Under the pieces are notes generated by a model, which did no database searches, was not told the origin of the DNA, and saw only the letters and a list, made by a program, of their open reading frames with translations. Positions 32,925 to 42,546 of a DNA stretch of 64,000 bases are shown here, piece after piece; positions within the stretch are counted from its first letter, which is position 1, and the number at the start of each line of letters is the position of its first letter. The position numbers and the translations under genes are program-made. Where the stretch lies: the NCBI GenBank assembly GCA_963575745.1, contig CAUYUJ010017860.1, positions 299,188-363,187 on the forward strand, given 5' to 3'. The DNA comes from Prorocentrum cordatum (taxonomy: Eukaryota > Sar > Dinophyceae > Prorocentrales > Prorocentraceae).

Positions 32925-33331
32925 TAGTAGTAGTAGTAGCAGTAGTAGTAGGAGGAGGAGGAGGGGGAGGAGAAGCTAGGAGGAGGAGCAGGAGGAGGGG
33001 GACGAGGAGGAGGAGGAGCGAGGACGGGAGGAAATCGACTGAGGATCTGAGGCGAATCCATTCTAGGCAGCAAGGATGGACCCCGCACGATCTAGCATTC
33101 GTCAAAGAAACGGTGGTCGGGCCACTGTATCGGCCTTTGTGATTTGGACCCCCCCTTGGACGTCTTCGCACGTTTGCTCGCTTTCGAGACGGGCCCGCGC
33201 TTCTTGGGCACCAGGTCTTCCACGAGAAGATCCTTCTCCATCATTATTGGCTGCGTGCTGCGGCCCCCGCGATGGTTTCTCTTGGATAGCTCAGAATCAA
33301 GCGCCCCCGCGGCGAGACTTGAGCCCCCACC
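27838..33331 (-). CDS. Multi-exon Lys/Ser-rich nuclear-type gene (copy 1)
   Basis: Several exon-like pieces on the minus strand, most after AG|G acceptors. 33331-33150: ALDSELSKRNHRGG, MMEKDLLVEDLVPKKRGPV. 32660-32577: ANKMFSRHMTAIMEGRPDAQ. From 32322: EGVQFVQKYQNSTCSRVPLE. From 32051: ELRELWRRADRCMNTSGMVI. 31199 to about 31086: GHCENYCKFAAKHGLVRQDQ, then NDRVFYHTRKLEKYGTR. 30615-30058: the Lys/Ser exon listed separately. 29183-29040: AGPVVAAKRKPAKAKAKAF, donor AAG|GT. 28005 to about 27838: LAVDKCELEAASGAPSAAAS, in phase with the previous exon. I do not recognise the protein. The basic, Lys-rich segments suggest nuclear location. It could be the 5' part of the transposase-like gene at 23.2-27.3 kb, which follows on the same strand. 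Confidence 0.5.
29780..29960. repeat. TGCATT/GCAT-rich stretch
   Basis: Dense imperfect repetition of GCATTG, TTATGC, ATGCGC and TGCATG in an intron-like interval. The same vocabulary recurs at 38990-39180. Duplicated at 44489-44669. Confidence 0.5.
30058..30615 (-). CDS. Lys/Ser/Glu-rich exon (copy 1)
   Basis: Acceptor ATATGCAG|G at 30615. It opens acidic (EEKVERSEEEEQEAAASEEE), then Ser/Asp (SYSDEDSDSKSS), a long Lys/Glu/Asp repeat, SSSSRSRSKSPKKLKKEK, and SSSSESSSVKSSKQATL, ending near 30058 at a possible CAG|GC donor. This is the pattern of disordered nuclear proteins with RS and KxK stretches, such as splicing or chromatin factors; no folded domain is seen. The opposite strand frame (poly Leu/Phe) and the +1 frame (poly Arg) are shadows. 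Confidence 0.6.
32866..32951. repeat. (TAG)n microsatellite, long allele
   Basis: About 28 triplets with GTG and CAG interruptions. Copy 2 (47576-47632) has about 19, which accounts for most of the length difference between the 14.6 kb copies. Flanked by GGA-rich DNA to 33030. Confidence 0.9.
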
Positions 33332-33479
33332 CTGCACGGTCGAGAGAGACAGAAAGGCGCCAGCCTCAGGCAGTTCAAGACCCCGGAAGCCCCCGCGCCA
33401 CGAATCGCTGAACGGCCAGCCCACAGGGGCCCCTGGATATACTTATATATGGCCCAAGGCGCCCCTCGGCGTCCGCACA

Positions 33480-33545
33480 TATATCCTCAGATGTCCTCGG
33501 ATGTCTGTCGGCGTCCTCAGATGTCAATGTGCGCCCCCCGATATC
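33480..33545. repeat. Short GATGTCC-type array
   Basis: CAGATGTCCTCGGATGTC, GTCCTCAGATGTCAATGTG: four GATGTC units at about 10-20 bp spacing. Same core as the larger arrays at 36.2-36.7 kb. Duplicated at 48161-48226. Confidence 0.6.
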
Positions 33546-33928
33546 CCCGCCCCCGCACTGTCGTCTCTCAATAATCTCCTTGGGTGCCCCCAGAGCTAGG
33601 TTCGCGAATGCCCCGGGGCTCCTGAAACTCTTTCCTACAGTGCGCCATATATGGTGCATGTTTGCATGTCCTCGGGCGCCCCCCAGTAGGCCCCCGGACG
33701 CTCGTTCATGGGAGGCGCCCCAAGGGGCCCCTAGATGTCTGCCGCGTTGTTTGCAGACCTGGCCTACATCCAGACGCCAGGGCCATGTGTATAATATTCA
33801 AATGTCAGAACGCGCCGCTCAGCGTTGCACTTCCTGAAGCGCATTGCGACGCCATATTGCCATCGCACCCTTCCTCAGCCGCCCCCCATTGCCCCCGCTG
33901 CCTCGTGCATCTCGAGCCGCGCGGGCGC

Positions 33929-35554
33929 ATGGCCCGCATGGCCTCTTTTGGGGGCGTCTTTTTTGACGCAATCCTAGACGATGCTGCGCCCGATGCAGCG
34001 CCGATCTTGCCGGCAGCCCTCCTAGGGGACTCCTCGGACGACGAAGCCGCGACGGCGTCGCAGCGGTGGTGGCGGCAAGCGGCAGAGCAGACCAGCAGCA
34101 GCAGCGCGGCCGGATGCGAGGAGCAGCCGCAGGCGGCAAAGCATCAGAGCAGGAGTCCGCAGATAGGCGCGGCGATCCCTGAGAATGAGCTGACGGCAGG
34201 CCGCGGCGAGGCGCAGCAGCCAGAGTCCGCCGCGGGCCGCAGCAGGAGCCCCAGGCAGGGAGCCCGCTGCGACGCGGCGCAGCATGCCACTGCGGCTGGG
34301 CAGAGCAGCAGAACTCCGCAGCCAGGCGCGGCGAGCTCCAGCAGTCTACTGGCGGACGTCCGCAGCGAGCCCGCCGCGGGGCGGCGGAGTTGGCGGCCGC
34401 CGCCTGGGGGCGGCGGGGCTGGCGCAGCGGAGCAGGGGCAGCTGGCGGCAAGGCGGCGCGGCGGGAGTCCGCGGCAAGACGCCGCGATTCCAGCAGGAGC
34501 CCGCAGCGATGAAGCAGAGCAGGAGCAGCAGCCCGCAGCACTGCGGAGCGGGAGTCCGCGGAGAGAAGTCAGCGGCCAGGCGAACGGGCGGCTGGAGTTT
34601 GCAGCGATAGAGCTGGACATGCGCCCTGGTTGGATTACGCGCGGCATGCTAGGCGGCAGCTGCGCCGTCTGCTGGAGAGACGACGCGAGCCAGCACCAGC
34701 ATCAGCAGCAGCTGCCATCACCAGCACGTGCTCATTCGACCCCACCGCCCCTTGCGGCGACGAGGGCCGCGCGATCAGCAGGGCGGCCCGCCGCGGCGAA
34801 GTCTCGCGCGGTGCGATCGCCGGCAGCCTTGCCGCCCGAGCGACATGCGCCGGCGCCGCTGCCAGCGCCCCAGACGGTGGCCAGCGCAGGCGCGCTTGAC
34901 GGCCACGCGGCGGTGCCGTTTTTGCCTGGGGGGCATCGCATGGCCCCGCGGCCGCCTCGCCACGAGCAGGAGGCAACGGCGTGGCAGCATGGGCGGGACG
35001 ACGCCCTCTATCTCGCCTCGAAGGCGACCAGTGATTACGATCGCATCACTATCGCCGCTGCCCAGGGAGACCTGCTGGACATCCCAGAAGGCGAGCTCAT
35101 GGCTCGTCTCGGCGCTGCACTGCGAAGCGCCGCGCGCCATGGAGATGGCGAGGCCTACGTGGGTTCTACCAGCGATCCAAGTTGGCGCTGGCAAGGGGGC
35201 ACAACGCTAACAGACGAGGGCCCTCACATAGTTGTCGGGCATCATAAGAAGTGGCAGCGCATGAAAATTCTGGGCGGGTGGCCCGACAAACTCTGCGCTG
35301 CAATGGAGGTGAGAGCGATAAAGGCGGCGCGGTTGTTGGAGCAGGACATCACGCCAGCCATCACCATGGCCAACAAGGCCAGCGATGCCCGCGGCCTTCG
35401 CTATTCCATGGCCTCTCGGCCCCTCCCGATATATGTATGCATGTACCAATGCGTCTATGGCCGCACCTGGATTGTTGGTTGGCGCCCACGCAGCTGGCCT
35501 TTATCATTGGCGCGTCTCATCAAGAATGGTTGTTGGCCTTTTGCGGGAATCTAA
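33929..35554 (+). CDS. Ala/SR-rich protein with GIY-YIG-like C-terminus (copy 1)
   Basis: 541 codons from the Met at 33929 (MARMASFGGVFFDAILDD), chosen because upstream in-frame sequence is Pro/His-rich and non-protein-like. Residues ~40-230 are a degenerate repeat built on SRSPQ.GAA / SGSPRREV motifs with Gln/Ala spacers, and ~235-370 an Ala/Pro-rich linker. The C-terminal ~170 residues are folded-like: EAYVGSTSDPSWRWQGG, HHKKWQRMKILGGWPDKL, AAMEVRAIKAARLL, MANKASDARGL, PIYVCMY. YVG followed ten residues later by Arg, then a Glu and an Asn, matches the spacing of the YIG, Arg, Glu and Asn positions of GIY-YIG nucleases. The first GIY half is absent or diverged, so activity is uncertain. A similar domain recurs in dinoflagellates, from memory. 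Confidence 0.6.
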   Translation: MARMASFGGVFFDAILDDAAPDAAPILPAALLGDSSDDEAATASQRWWRQAAEQTSSSSAAGCEEQPQAAKHQSRSPQIGAAIPENELTAGRGEAQQPESAAGRSRSPRQGARCDAAQHATAAGQSSRTPQPGAASSSSLLADVRSEPAAGRRSWRPPPGGGGAGAAEQGQLAARRRGGSPRQDAAIPAGARSDEAEQEQQPAALRSGSPRREVSGQANGRLEFAAIELDMRPGWITRGMLGGSCAVCWRDDASQHQHQQQLPSPARAHSTPPPLAATRAARSAGRPAAAKSRAVRSPAALPPERHAPAPLPAPQTVASAGALDGHAAVPFLPGGHRMAPRPPRHEQEATAWQHGRDDALYLASKATSDYDRITIAAAQGDLLDIPEGELMARLGAALRSAARHGDGEAYVGSTSDPSWRWQGGTTLTDEGPHIVVGHHKKWQRMKILGGWPDKLCAAMEVRAIKAARLLEQDITPAITMANKASDARGLRYSMASRPLPIYVCMYQCVYGRTWIVGWRPRSWPLSLARLIKNGCWPFAGI

Positions 35555-35555
35555 G

Positions 35556-36160
35556 GCTCTGTAGGGTCTCGTTGAGTTCTGCGGGTGCCTCGTTACGTGC
35601 GCCTTCGCGCAGGGCTCCAGAAATATCTCTCAAGGGCTTTCGAAAGTCAGCTAAACAATAGCAAGTTAGCGTTTCACATTATATAGCAGCATCTGAATCG
35701 CAAGGGGGGCGGAGGGGGAGGCCCCGGCATAGGGGGGGGGCATCTACATTAATTGGGGGGCGGGGGCGAGGCTTATATGGCTGAGAGATAACACGAGACT
35801 CGGGGTCGCACCCCTTGACAGTCTGCAAGCAGGGGGGGGGGGGGGGCTTACATGAAACAACTGAAGCCAGCAATTGCACTGCGCACCGCACAAGCGGCGC
35901 AGCGCGGCGGATCGGCCACGCCAATATTCATTTGTGTATCTATGTTGGTGATGAAATTCGCAAGCGTTCTGGGTCATTGGGAGATGATGCGAACCAGCAG
36001 ACGCATGCATCGGCCAAGAAAAAATACAAAAAAACTCAGATGTCCTTTAGCGGAGGCGCCCTCTTTTGTCCATGAATTCCCTTCGGTGCCCCTGGTTGCG
36101 TGTCTAGGCGCGTCTTGAAGTCCTCCGCCGCTTGGGTCACAATGCCTCTCGCGGACCCTG
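35556..36160. other. No gene recognised
   Basis: PolyG runs at 35735 and 35832. The frames here (35815-36118) lack recognisable motifs. The same in copy 2 (50237-50841). Confidence 0.45.
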
Positions 36161-36164
36161 GGTG

Positions 36165-36740
36165 CCCATTTGTTTTCCCAGGTGCCTGGCTGCCCCGAGG
36201 TGTCCCTGCGCGCCCCTGGGTGCCCCAGGGTGCCTGTGCATGTCCAGATGAGTCCCTGGATGCCCCGAGGCGTTAGGACCCGAGCCGCGTCAGGATGACC
36301 ACCTTGTGTCCTGAAGCATCCCTGGAAGTACCGAGGTGTACCGGGCTGCCGCTCGATGTCCATTGATGCCCCTCGATGTCCCTGGGCGTTCCTGGGAGCC
36401 CTTGGATGCCCCTTGATGTCCCTCGATGTTCCTTCATGTCCCTCGATGTCCCTGGGTGCCCCTAGAAGTCCCTGAATGTCCCTGAATGTCCCTGGGTGTC
36501 CCTGGATGCCCATATGTGTCTCGAAAAGTCCCTGCATGTCCCTTGATGTCCCTCGATGTCCCTCGATGTCCCTTCATGTCCCTGCATGTCCCTGGATGTC
36601 CCTCGATGTCCCTCGATGTCCCTTCATGTCCCTGCATGTCCCTGGATGTCCCTGGGCGCCCCGAGATGTCACAGGATGTCCGTGGGTGTCCCGAGATGTC
36701 CGTGGATGCCCCTGGATGTCCCTGGATGCTCCTGGATGTC
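36165..36740. repeat. 10 bp satellite, unit TGTCCCTGGA (copy 1)
   Basis: Tandem 10 bp units TGTCCCT(G/C)(G/C)A with frequent CGA, TCA and GCA variants; tightest at 36400-36730. All six frames stay open because three units make 30 bp. The resulting MSLDVPxCPW and RDIQGHPGTS peptides are repeat translations and not genes. The 36165-36400 portion is diverged. Confidence 0.85.
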
Positions 36741-36759
36741 ATCGCCTGCCTATGCGCCC

Positions 36760-37750
36760 GCGCCCTGCCCAAACCCATAGGAAATTCGCAGACTCAGGTG
36801 GCCTCCAAATGTCATGTGGATGACTGTGGGCACGCGCGCGCATGTGCACCACGCGCACAGATCGCTCCTGGGCGATGACCTTGCCCAGGCGAAGTAAGAC
36901 GGGCAACGCATCTGCCTCTAGTCTTACATATGTACTCAGGAGTGCGCGCGGTATTGTCACGAACTGAGCTGTTATAGTAGCAGCAGATGTGTGTGTGTTG
37001 TTTGTGCATGCGTTTCTGTGCAGTCACGCGCCGTTTCATCTTTCTGAGCAGCGTCACTTGCGTTATATTGTCACGAGCTGCATCGGCTTCAATTGCAATT
37101 GCTCGATTCTACTAGAAACGCAATTTGGCATATTCCAACTTCCTGACCATATACAACGAATGCGACAAGCGCTATGCCACCGCATCTCAATCGTGAAAAC
37201 GTTGGTGCCCCAGAAATCTCCAGTCAGGGCCTTCCCACGCATACCTCATGTGATCGATGTCCAGGCCCCCCGCCCGAATTTACGTGCATGCTTGCAGATG
37301 GGCGCACGATTCTATCCTTCCTATTAGTTCGCGACTCGACGTTCGGCACGACGCTCGACTCGACGCTCGCGTCGTCAACACCCTACGCTCGCCATTCCAT
37401 TCGCATTTTGTTTCGACGTTTGGGCGCCAAAAAAAAAACAAAGCGTGATAACTACAAAATCCCACCGCACGCTTGTATGTCATAGTGAGGCTTGTCGCGC
37501 AGTCGTTTTCCATCACGCCCCCCCCCCCAGCGGCCCGCTGGCGCTGTTGAAAACGAGGGGTCCGCGGCATATTATCTTAGTTTCCGCAGGTTTGCGTGCC
37601 ATTCGCAGCCCAAAATGGAAGTCAAGGCAAACTGCTTTGCATTAAAATTGTTTGATTTCGCATGTGTTTCAGCAGGGTTTCAATGGGTTTCATGACAGAC
37701 ATGCTGGTTTCAGCTAGTTTCCTTGAAATGAAATGATTTCGAATTGGTTC
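36760..37750. other. No gene recognised
   Basis: Mixed-composition DNA between two satellites. GACTCGACGCTCG repeats near 37330-37370. Frames are short and unremarkable. The copy 2 equivalent is 51441-52430. Confidence 0.45.
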
Positions 37751-37754
37751 AAGA

Positions 37755-38045
37755 TGTCTAAAACTTGTCCCTGTATGTCCCTTTATGTCTCTGTATGTCC
37801 CTGCATGTCCCTGCGTGTCCATAGTTGTCCTTGTTTGTCCTTGTTATGTCTGCGTTTGCTGTTATTCTGTGTCCACGCATGTCCATACATGTCCCTGCAT
37901 GTCCCTGCATGTCCCTGTTTGTCCCTGTTTGTCCATGTCTGTCCCTGTTTGTCCTTGTTTGTCCCTGTTTGTCCCTGGATGTCCATGGATGTCCAATTTT
38001 GTCCAATGTTGTCCTTGTGCGCCCCTGAATGTCCACGTTTTTTCC
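37755..38045. repeat. 10 bp satellite, unit TGTCCCTGTT (copy 1)
   Basis: TGTCCCTG(TT/CA/TA) units in tandem, related to the array at 36.2-36.7 kb but T-richer. The copies decay after 38000 into TGTCCAATTT and TGTCCACGTT. Confidence 0.85.
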
Positions 38046-38384
38046 TCAGCCGCGTCCTTGAATGTCCACGTTTTTTCCTGGTTGACCATTATGGTATTCA
38101 TTTGTTGTTCGTGCGTGCCGCTGAGTCTACCGCTGCGTTTGTCCCTGCATGATTTTCCCGGTGTCTTCGCGTCCCTGTTTGTCCTCATTTGTCCTAGTTT
38201 GTCTCTGCTGGTTCTCGTGGTCACATATCACCGTCGTTGCTCTGATGCATCATCGAGTGCCCCTGCATGGTTATTGCAGCTCATGTGTATTCGTTGTTCC
38301 TTCGGCACGCGTATGGCGTTGTTTCTGCGCGCGCCATTGCGCGGCATATCATTGAATGAAAAACCTCACCACGAGAGCCGATCA

Positions 38385-38690
38385 CCCAGGACATCGGCGC
38401 CCCGAAGGGCCCCGAACCATGGACATCGGCGAGCTAGATCAACCCAAATCCGTGGACATCGCTTCTCGCTCGGGCCAGAATTTCGCGGACATCAAGTTTG
38501 TCAGGGCCCAAAACCTCGGACATTTGCTGATTTTCATAAAAATAACTATCGGAAACTCAAAGAATTGATTTCTCATTTTCGATTGAGTTTTTGACATCGG
38601 GGCCAAAAGCTTGGACATCGGACCCTCTTTGCGGCCCGGAAATGTGGACATCGGACCGTCGTGGAGCGCAAAAACAAGGACATAGCGCCT
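38385..38690. repeat. Spaced GGACATCG array (copy 1)
   Basis: At least eight GGACATC/GGACATT or GACATCGG cores spaced about 20-75 bp (38390, 38422, 38454, 38488, 38518, 38594, 38612, 38645), with unrelated spacers. The core is the complement of the GATGTCC core of the tandem satellites. Confidence 0.6.
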
Positions 38691-38759
38691 CGCCGCGCCG
38701 AATTCTTTGGACGCCCCAACCTTCCACGCCGGCCGCGCGGTTGGCAGCGGCTTTTCATT

Positions 38760-39560
38760 GTCAACAGAACGCAGTAATATTTAATACTATAACAGAATTA
38801 CATATATCATTTCAATTACACTCCTTATTCTGCAAAGCAATGTATCATTGTGTTACTGTTCGCTTACAACGGCGTACAATATTGCACTTTGTCTGACAAT
38901 GTAATAAATCCCAATGCATTATCGCTGAATGCTGTGATTAAAACGCCTTCACCATATATGTCATGGTCTTCAGTGTATTGTCGGCAACAGTAATACGCAT
39001 AAGGTATTATGCGCATTAAATATTAAATGTACATAACACATCATACGCATTACAATATACATGGGGGTGCACAATAACACACCATGTGTAGTTTATTGCG
39101 CCCCAATATACATCACCTGTGCCTAATACATCATATGCGCATAATTCACATTGGTGTATTATGTACATGATAAGCATAACCACATGAATGTGATAGAGTT
39201 GCCCAACATATGACGACCGTGATGCAATTTCAGTCACTTATGGCGTTGCATTACAAAGTATGCGCAATTTGTGCAAGTGACAAAACTCATGTCTACGATC
39301 GCGCAGACATCGGGCACGCCGCGGGATAGCATGCGCATGCGCATCGGATGGTTCGGGCCAGTTAGCATGATCATGCGTAGACGTACATGTTGATTTCCTT
39401 TGGCGAATGGTTAATGCACCGCGCGTCTCGCATGGTCGTGCGCGGGAATGCTTTTCGCGCGTGCGTCTGCATAGCCGCGTTCGACGGCTTGCGCAGTTTA
39501 CGCGTGGCAACATGTAACTGCGCATGGTATGCGCGTGCAGTGCAATGACAGCGCCCAGTT
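38760..39560. other. A/T-rich island; no gene recognised
   Basis: The lowest-GC stretch of the window, with repeated TATGCGCAT, ACATCATACGCAT and GTGTATTATG motifs at 38985-39180. Could be regulatory or simply diverged repeat. Duplicated at 53440-54240. Confidence 0.45.
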
Positions 39561-40555
39561 TGCACAATTATTTAGCTTTCGCTGTAATTGTTGGGGCGTT
39601 TTGTTTCGCGGTCTGCAAATGACGCATCGCGTCTGATGTCGTTGCGCTTTCATCTTGGCTCGCGCCGCGTTTCAACGCCGTGCGTTCCTGAGCGCGTTGA
39701 GGAAGCCCCCAGCGAGAGCGCGACTCCTGAGTGTTCGAAGCCACCTGATGACATTCTGAGGGGGCGAGCGAGAGCGCGATCGTTGCGCTCGCAGAGCGCG
39801 CGAGACATGAGACCGATCCACGAGGGGCAGAAGGGGCAGCGGAGGAAGTTGGTTGTGGAAGGACGGAGGAGAAAGAACACAACGTGAGGAATACGAAGCT
39901 GAGAGGCGCCACAATACGAAATTAACTCGACGGGTGACATATGAGACGGGGGGGGGGGCGCGGCAAAACAGCCGGGCAAACCGCAGTGAGAGAATGGCGG
40001 CCACGACATCTGAAACGGAAGGTGGCGCAAGGACAGCCGATTACAGCCTCACCTTTGGCTCGCCCTTCTCATATTACACCGCCCATTCCTCTATGGCGTT
40101 TCTCCTTCTCCACATCTTCCCCCCCCCCCCCCCTTCCTCACCAGTTAACCTCTCTTCATCTACTCATCCCAGCCTCCTCCTCCTATGTTCTCCTCTTCTT
40201 GGTCATCATTATACCCGTCTCGCCCGCCCCCCATTTCTTGGCCCTCTCCGTGCTCAGTCTCCCCCGCCATATCCGACCCCCTCGTGCTCCCTCTGCCCAT
40301 CGGCTCCTCTGCACTTTTTCCGCGTCTCGTTCCCCTCGCGCCCCCCCCCGCCTCCTCTGCGTTGCCCTCTCCTATGATAGATCCACCTCTTCTTCGTCCG
40401 CTTGCACTCCCGCTCATCCTTCAGCCCCCCCTGCATCTTTCCTCCCACTACCTCTCTCGCTCGACCCCCGCCGCCGCCGACGCCCGCGGAGGCCGTCAAG
40501 CTCGAACGTGGTGCAGCACGGCGAGGCAGGACATTCCCTCTGCTCGCCCTTCCTG

Positions 40556-40750
40556 CTAGTTGCTCATGCTGCAAGTCAATTCAATGCCCCTGTTGTTTTC
40601 AGTTACCATGTCTGGGGGCGCCCCACTATCAATCAAGAAGACGCGCTTGATGCCCAGTAGGGCCCATCCGCCGCGCAAATTAGCGCGCTGCACGTCTCGC
40701 TTCGAAGGGCGCATCGCACGCGCTGGCTTCGGAACATCTATCTGGCCCAC
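40556..40750 (-). pseudogene. Possible retropepsin-like fragment (copy 1)
   Basis: The minus frame reads LRGGWALLGIKRVFLIDSGA then PPDMVTENN. LIDSGA preceded by hydrophobic residues and followed about ten residues later by Thr/Asn resembles the active-site loop of a retroelement aspartic protease (D-S/T-G-A). It is only about 64 codons and stops soon after, with no adjoining integrase or reverse transcriptase motifs, so it is at best an exon or relic. In copy 2 (55236-55430) one Val is Leu. Confidence 0.25.
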
Positions 40751-40969
40751 CCACGACGGCCAGATAGGGCCCCCCTGCTATGCCCCGACGACCCGCCAAC
40801 CTTCTGCCCACGCAATCTAACGGAGCCGACCCCCTCCTCAGCTACCCCCCCCCCCCGCCCCCCCGCCATGCAGCCCCCCGCCTATTGCCCGAGACGAAGA
40901 ACAAGGCACTGTTAAAGAGCTCTCTACTGCGCCTTAGACGGCATCGGAGGAGCTCCATGAGAGCTCCTA

Positions 40970-41980
40970 GATGACTTCTAGACGGCCTCTGCGGGGGGCC
41001 ACGTTTTTCTTTTTGCAGAGTTCAGACTTCGCCATGCTGGCAGAAAAGGGGGGCCTGGATATGGCCCCGACGCGGCGCAATGCGGCTGCGCATATACAGC
41101 GCCGATCAGATAGAGTAGCAGAAGCAAAAGCATGGGTTCAGTCGCCTGCCTCGCACAACCTCTTTAATCAAAACCATACCCGCGCTGGCTTGCCTCCCCC
41201 GCCCTTCTGCTCTTTCTCGCAAGCTAGGGGCGGGCCCCGAAACCGACCCCGGGGCCCGAGCGCGAAACCCATTCGAGCAGCGCCGAGATGCGTTGAAACG
41301 CTCAAGCCTCAAACCTTGATCCTCGAGCCCAGCGGCGACGTGGCGACGCGTCTGCGCCGCCGAGTAGCGCAGCGCGTGCGGGGCGCCGCAGGCTGTCGAC
41401 GGTCGCCGGCGCCTATCGCCAGCAGGGGCGAGGAAGAGCAGGCAGCGGCAGGGCAGATAGATGACCGCGCGGGAAAAAGACGAGGACGATGAGGAAGCCG
41501 TCTGGGAGTGGGAAATTCACGCATGGGAAAAGAAAAGTGGAGGCGAGAGAAGTTGAGGGAACAACAGTTATACCGGGGGAGGGGGGGGGGCCATGGGAGA
41601 TACGGGGGGCAACGAAGACAGGACATTTTGAGAAGGGGGTCGAAGAGTGGGATGTCATGGGGTCGAGTGGCGCGGGTGACTACCATATTGGTTCGGGGAG
41701 GTTCGTGCCGCGCAAGAACATGCGCATCGTTTGCAAGCGAATAGGTTTGTTGCCACAACTGCGTCTGATCGCACATCGAGCGGTCGCGCTCCCAGGGAGT
41801 AGGGGGAGGGTGGTGGTCCGCTATCCCCCGCCTCCTCTGCTGCATCTTCCTCCCCCATATTTAGACCCTGGTCTCTCCATCCACCCCCGCATGCGACGCC
41901 AAAGGCGCACCCCGCGCTTCTCCCCCCTGAATGTCATCCATCCTCAATGCCTCGTGAATGCCCGACGCAGCAGCTGAAGA
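40970..41980. other. Open plus-strand frames, no gene recognised
   Basis: The 40971-41492 frame contains CVETLKPQTLILEPSGDVAT, then RLRRRVAQRV, which looks mildly protein-like. No domain, start or splice evidence. It is repeated at 55654-56175. 39600-40970 is C/T- and G-run rich with no gene. Confidence 0.3.
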
Positions 41981-42187
41981 GTGACCGATGCGCTGATACC
42001 TATACACTCCTACTGAACGCGTGTCATTCGAAAAAGAAATAAATCAAAACAGAGGCTGCTGATTCGAGTTAATTATCCAAGGCCTGTCGCGTACTATACG
42101 CGGCCAAGGAGTGGATCGTGTAACTTCATGCCGTGTATCTTCGGCGCAACATTCAGATAAAAGGATGAACTCATTGAAACCATGGTA

Positions 42188-42287
42188 NNNNNNNNNNNNN
42201 NNNNNNNNNNNNNNNNNNNNNNNNNNNNNNNNNNNNNNNNNNNNNNNNNNNNNNNNNNNNNNNNNNNNNNNNNNNNNNNNNNNNNNN
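42188..42287. other. Assembly gap (100 N)
   Basis: Exactly 100 N, the usual placeholder for a gap of unknown size between scaffolded contigs. Confidence 0.98.
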
Positions 42288-42546
42288 AGGCGCATATAGG
42301 CGGCTCTGCCCTGATTCAACGAAGGCGGTTTGCATTTGCTCCTCATTGTTTTCGCTCCCCCCCCTCCCCCCCGTGATGTTTGATGCGGAGTCTCCTTCGC
42401 TCATCCGCGTTTCGTGCCCTCCTCAATCATTCATTTCGCCAGCGGCCATCCTTATCGATGCCCAATCGAATCCCCATGCTCGCCCTGTCACAATTCGACT
42501 TCTGCTCCCCCTCTGATTGTACTGGTATATTGCGCAGGAATCCAGC

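Larger units (their letters stand above)
27579..42187. repeat. 14.6 kb segment, copy 1
   Basis: Starts AGGCGCATATAGG and ends ACCATGGTA directly at the N gap. Copy 2 (42288-56870) begins and ends with the same bases. The offset between copies drifts from 14709 to 14683, mainly through a (TAG)n length difference. About 20 substitutions are visible, concentrated toward the ends. Exact coincidence of copy limits with the gap suggests unmerged contig overlap. Confidence 0.9.

Noticed and set aside
36165-36880. Long overlapping ORFs on both strands (MSLDVPxCPW and RDIQGHPGTS type peptides)
   Set aside because: They are translations of a 10 bp tandem repeat, which keeps every frame open. The same applies to 37733-38230, 51.1-51.6, 52.4-52.9 and 60.0-61.0 kb.
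38385-38690. CRISPR-like spaced repeats
   Set aside because: The repeated core is only 7-8 bp and spacing varies from about 20 to 75 bp.
42044-42404. ORFs crossing the gap
   Set aside because: They contain the N run, so their continuity is meaningless.
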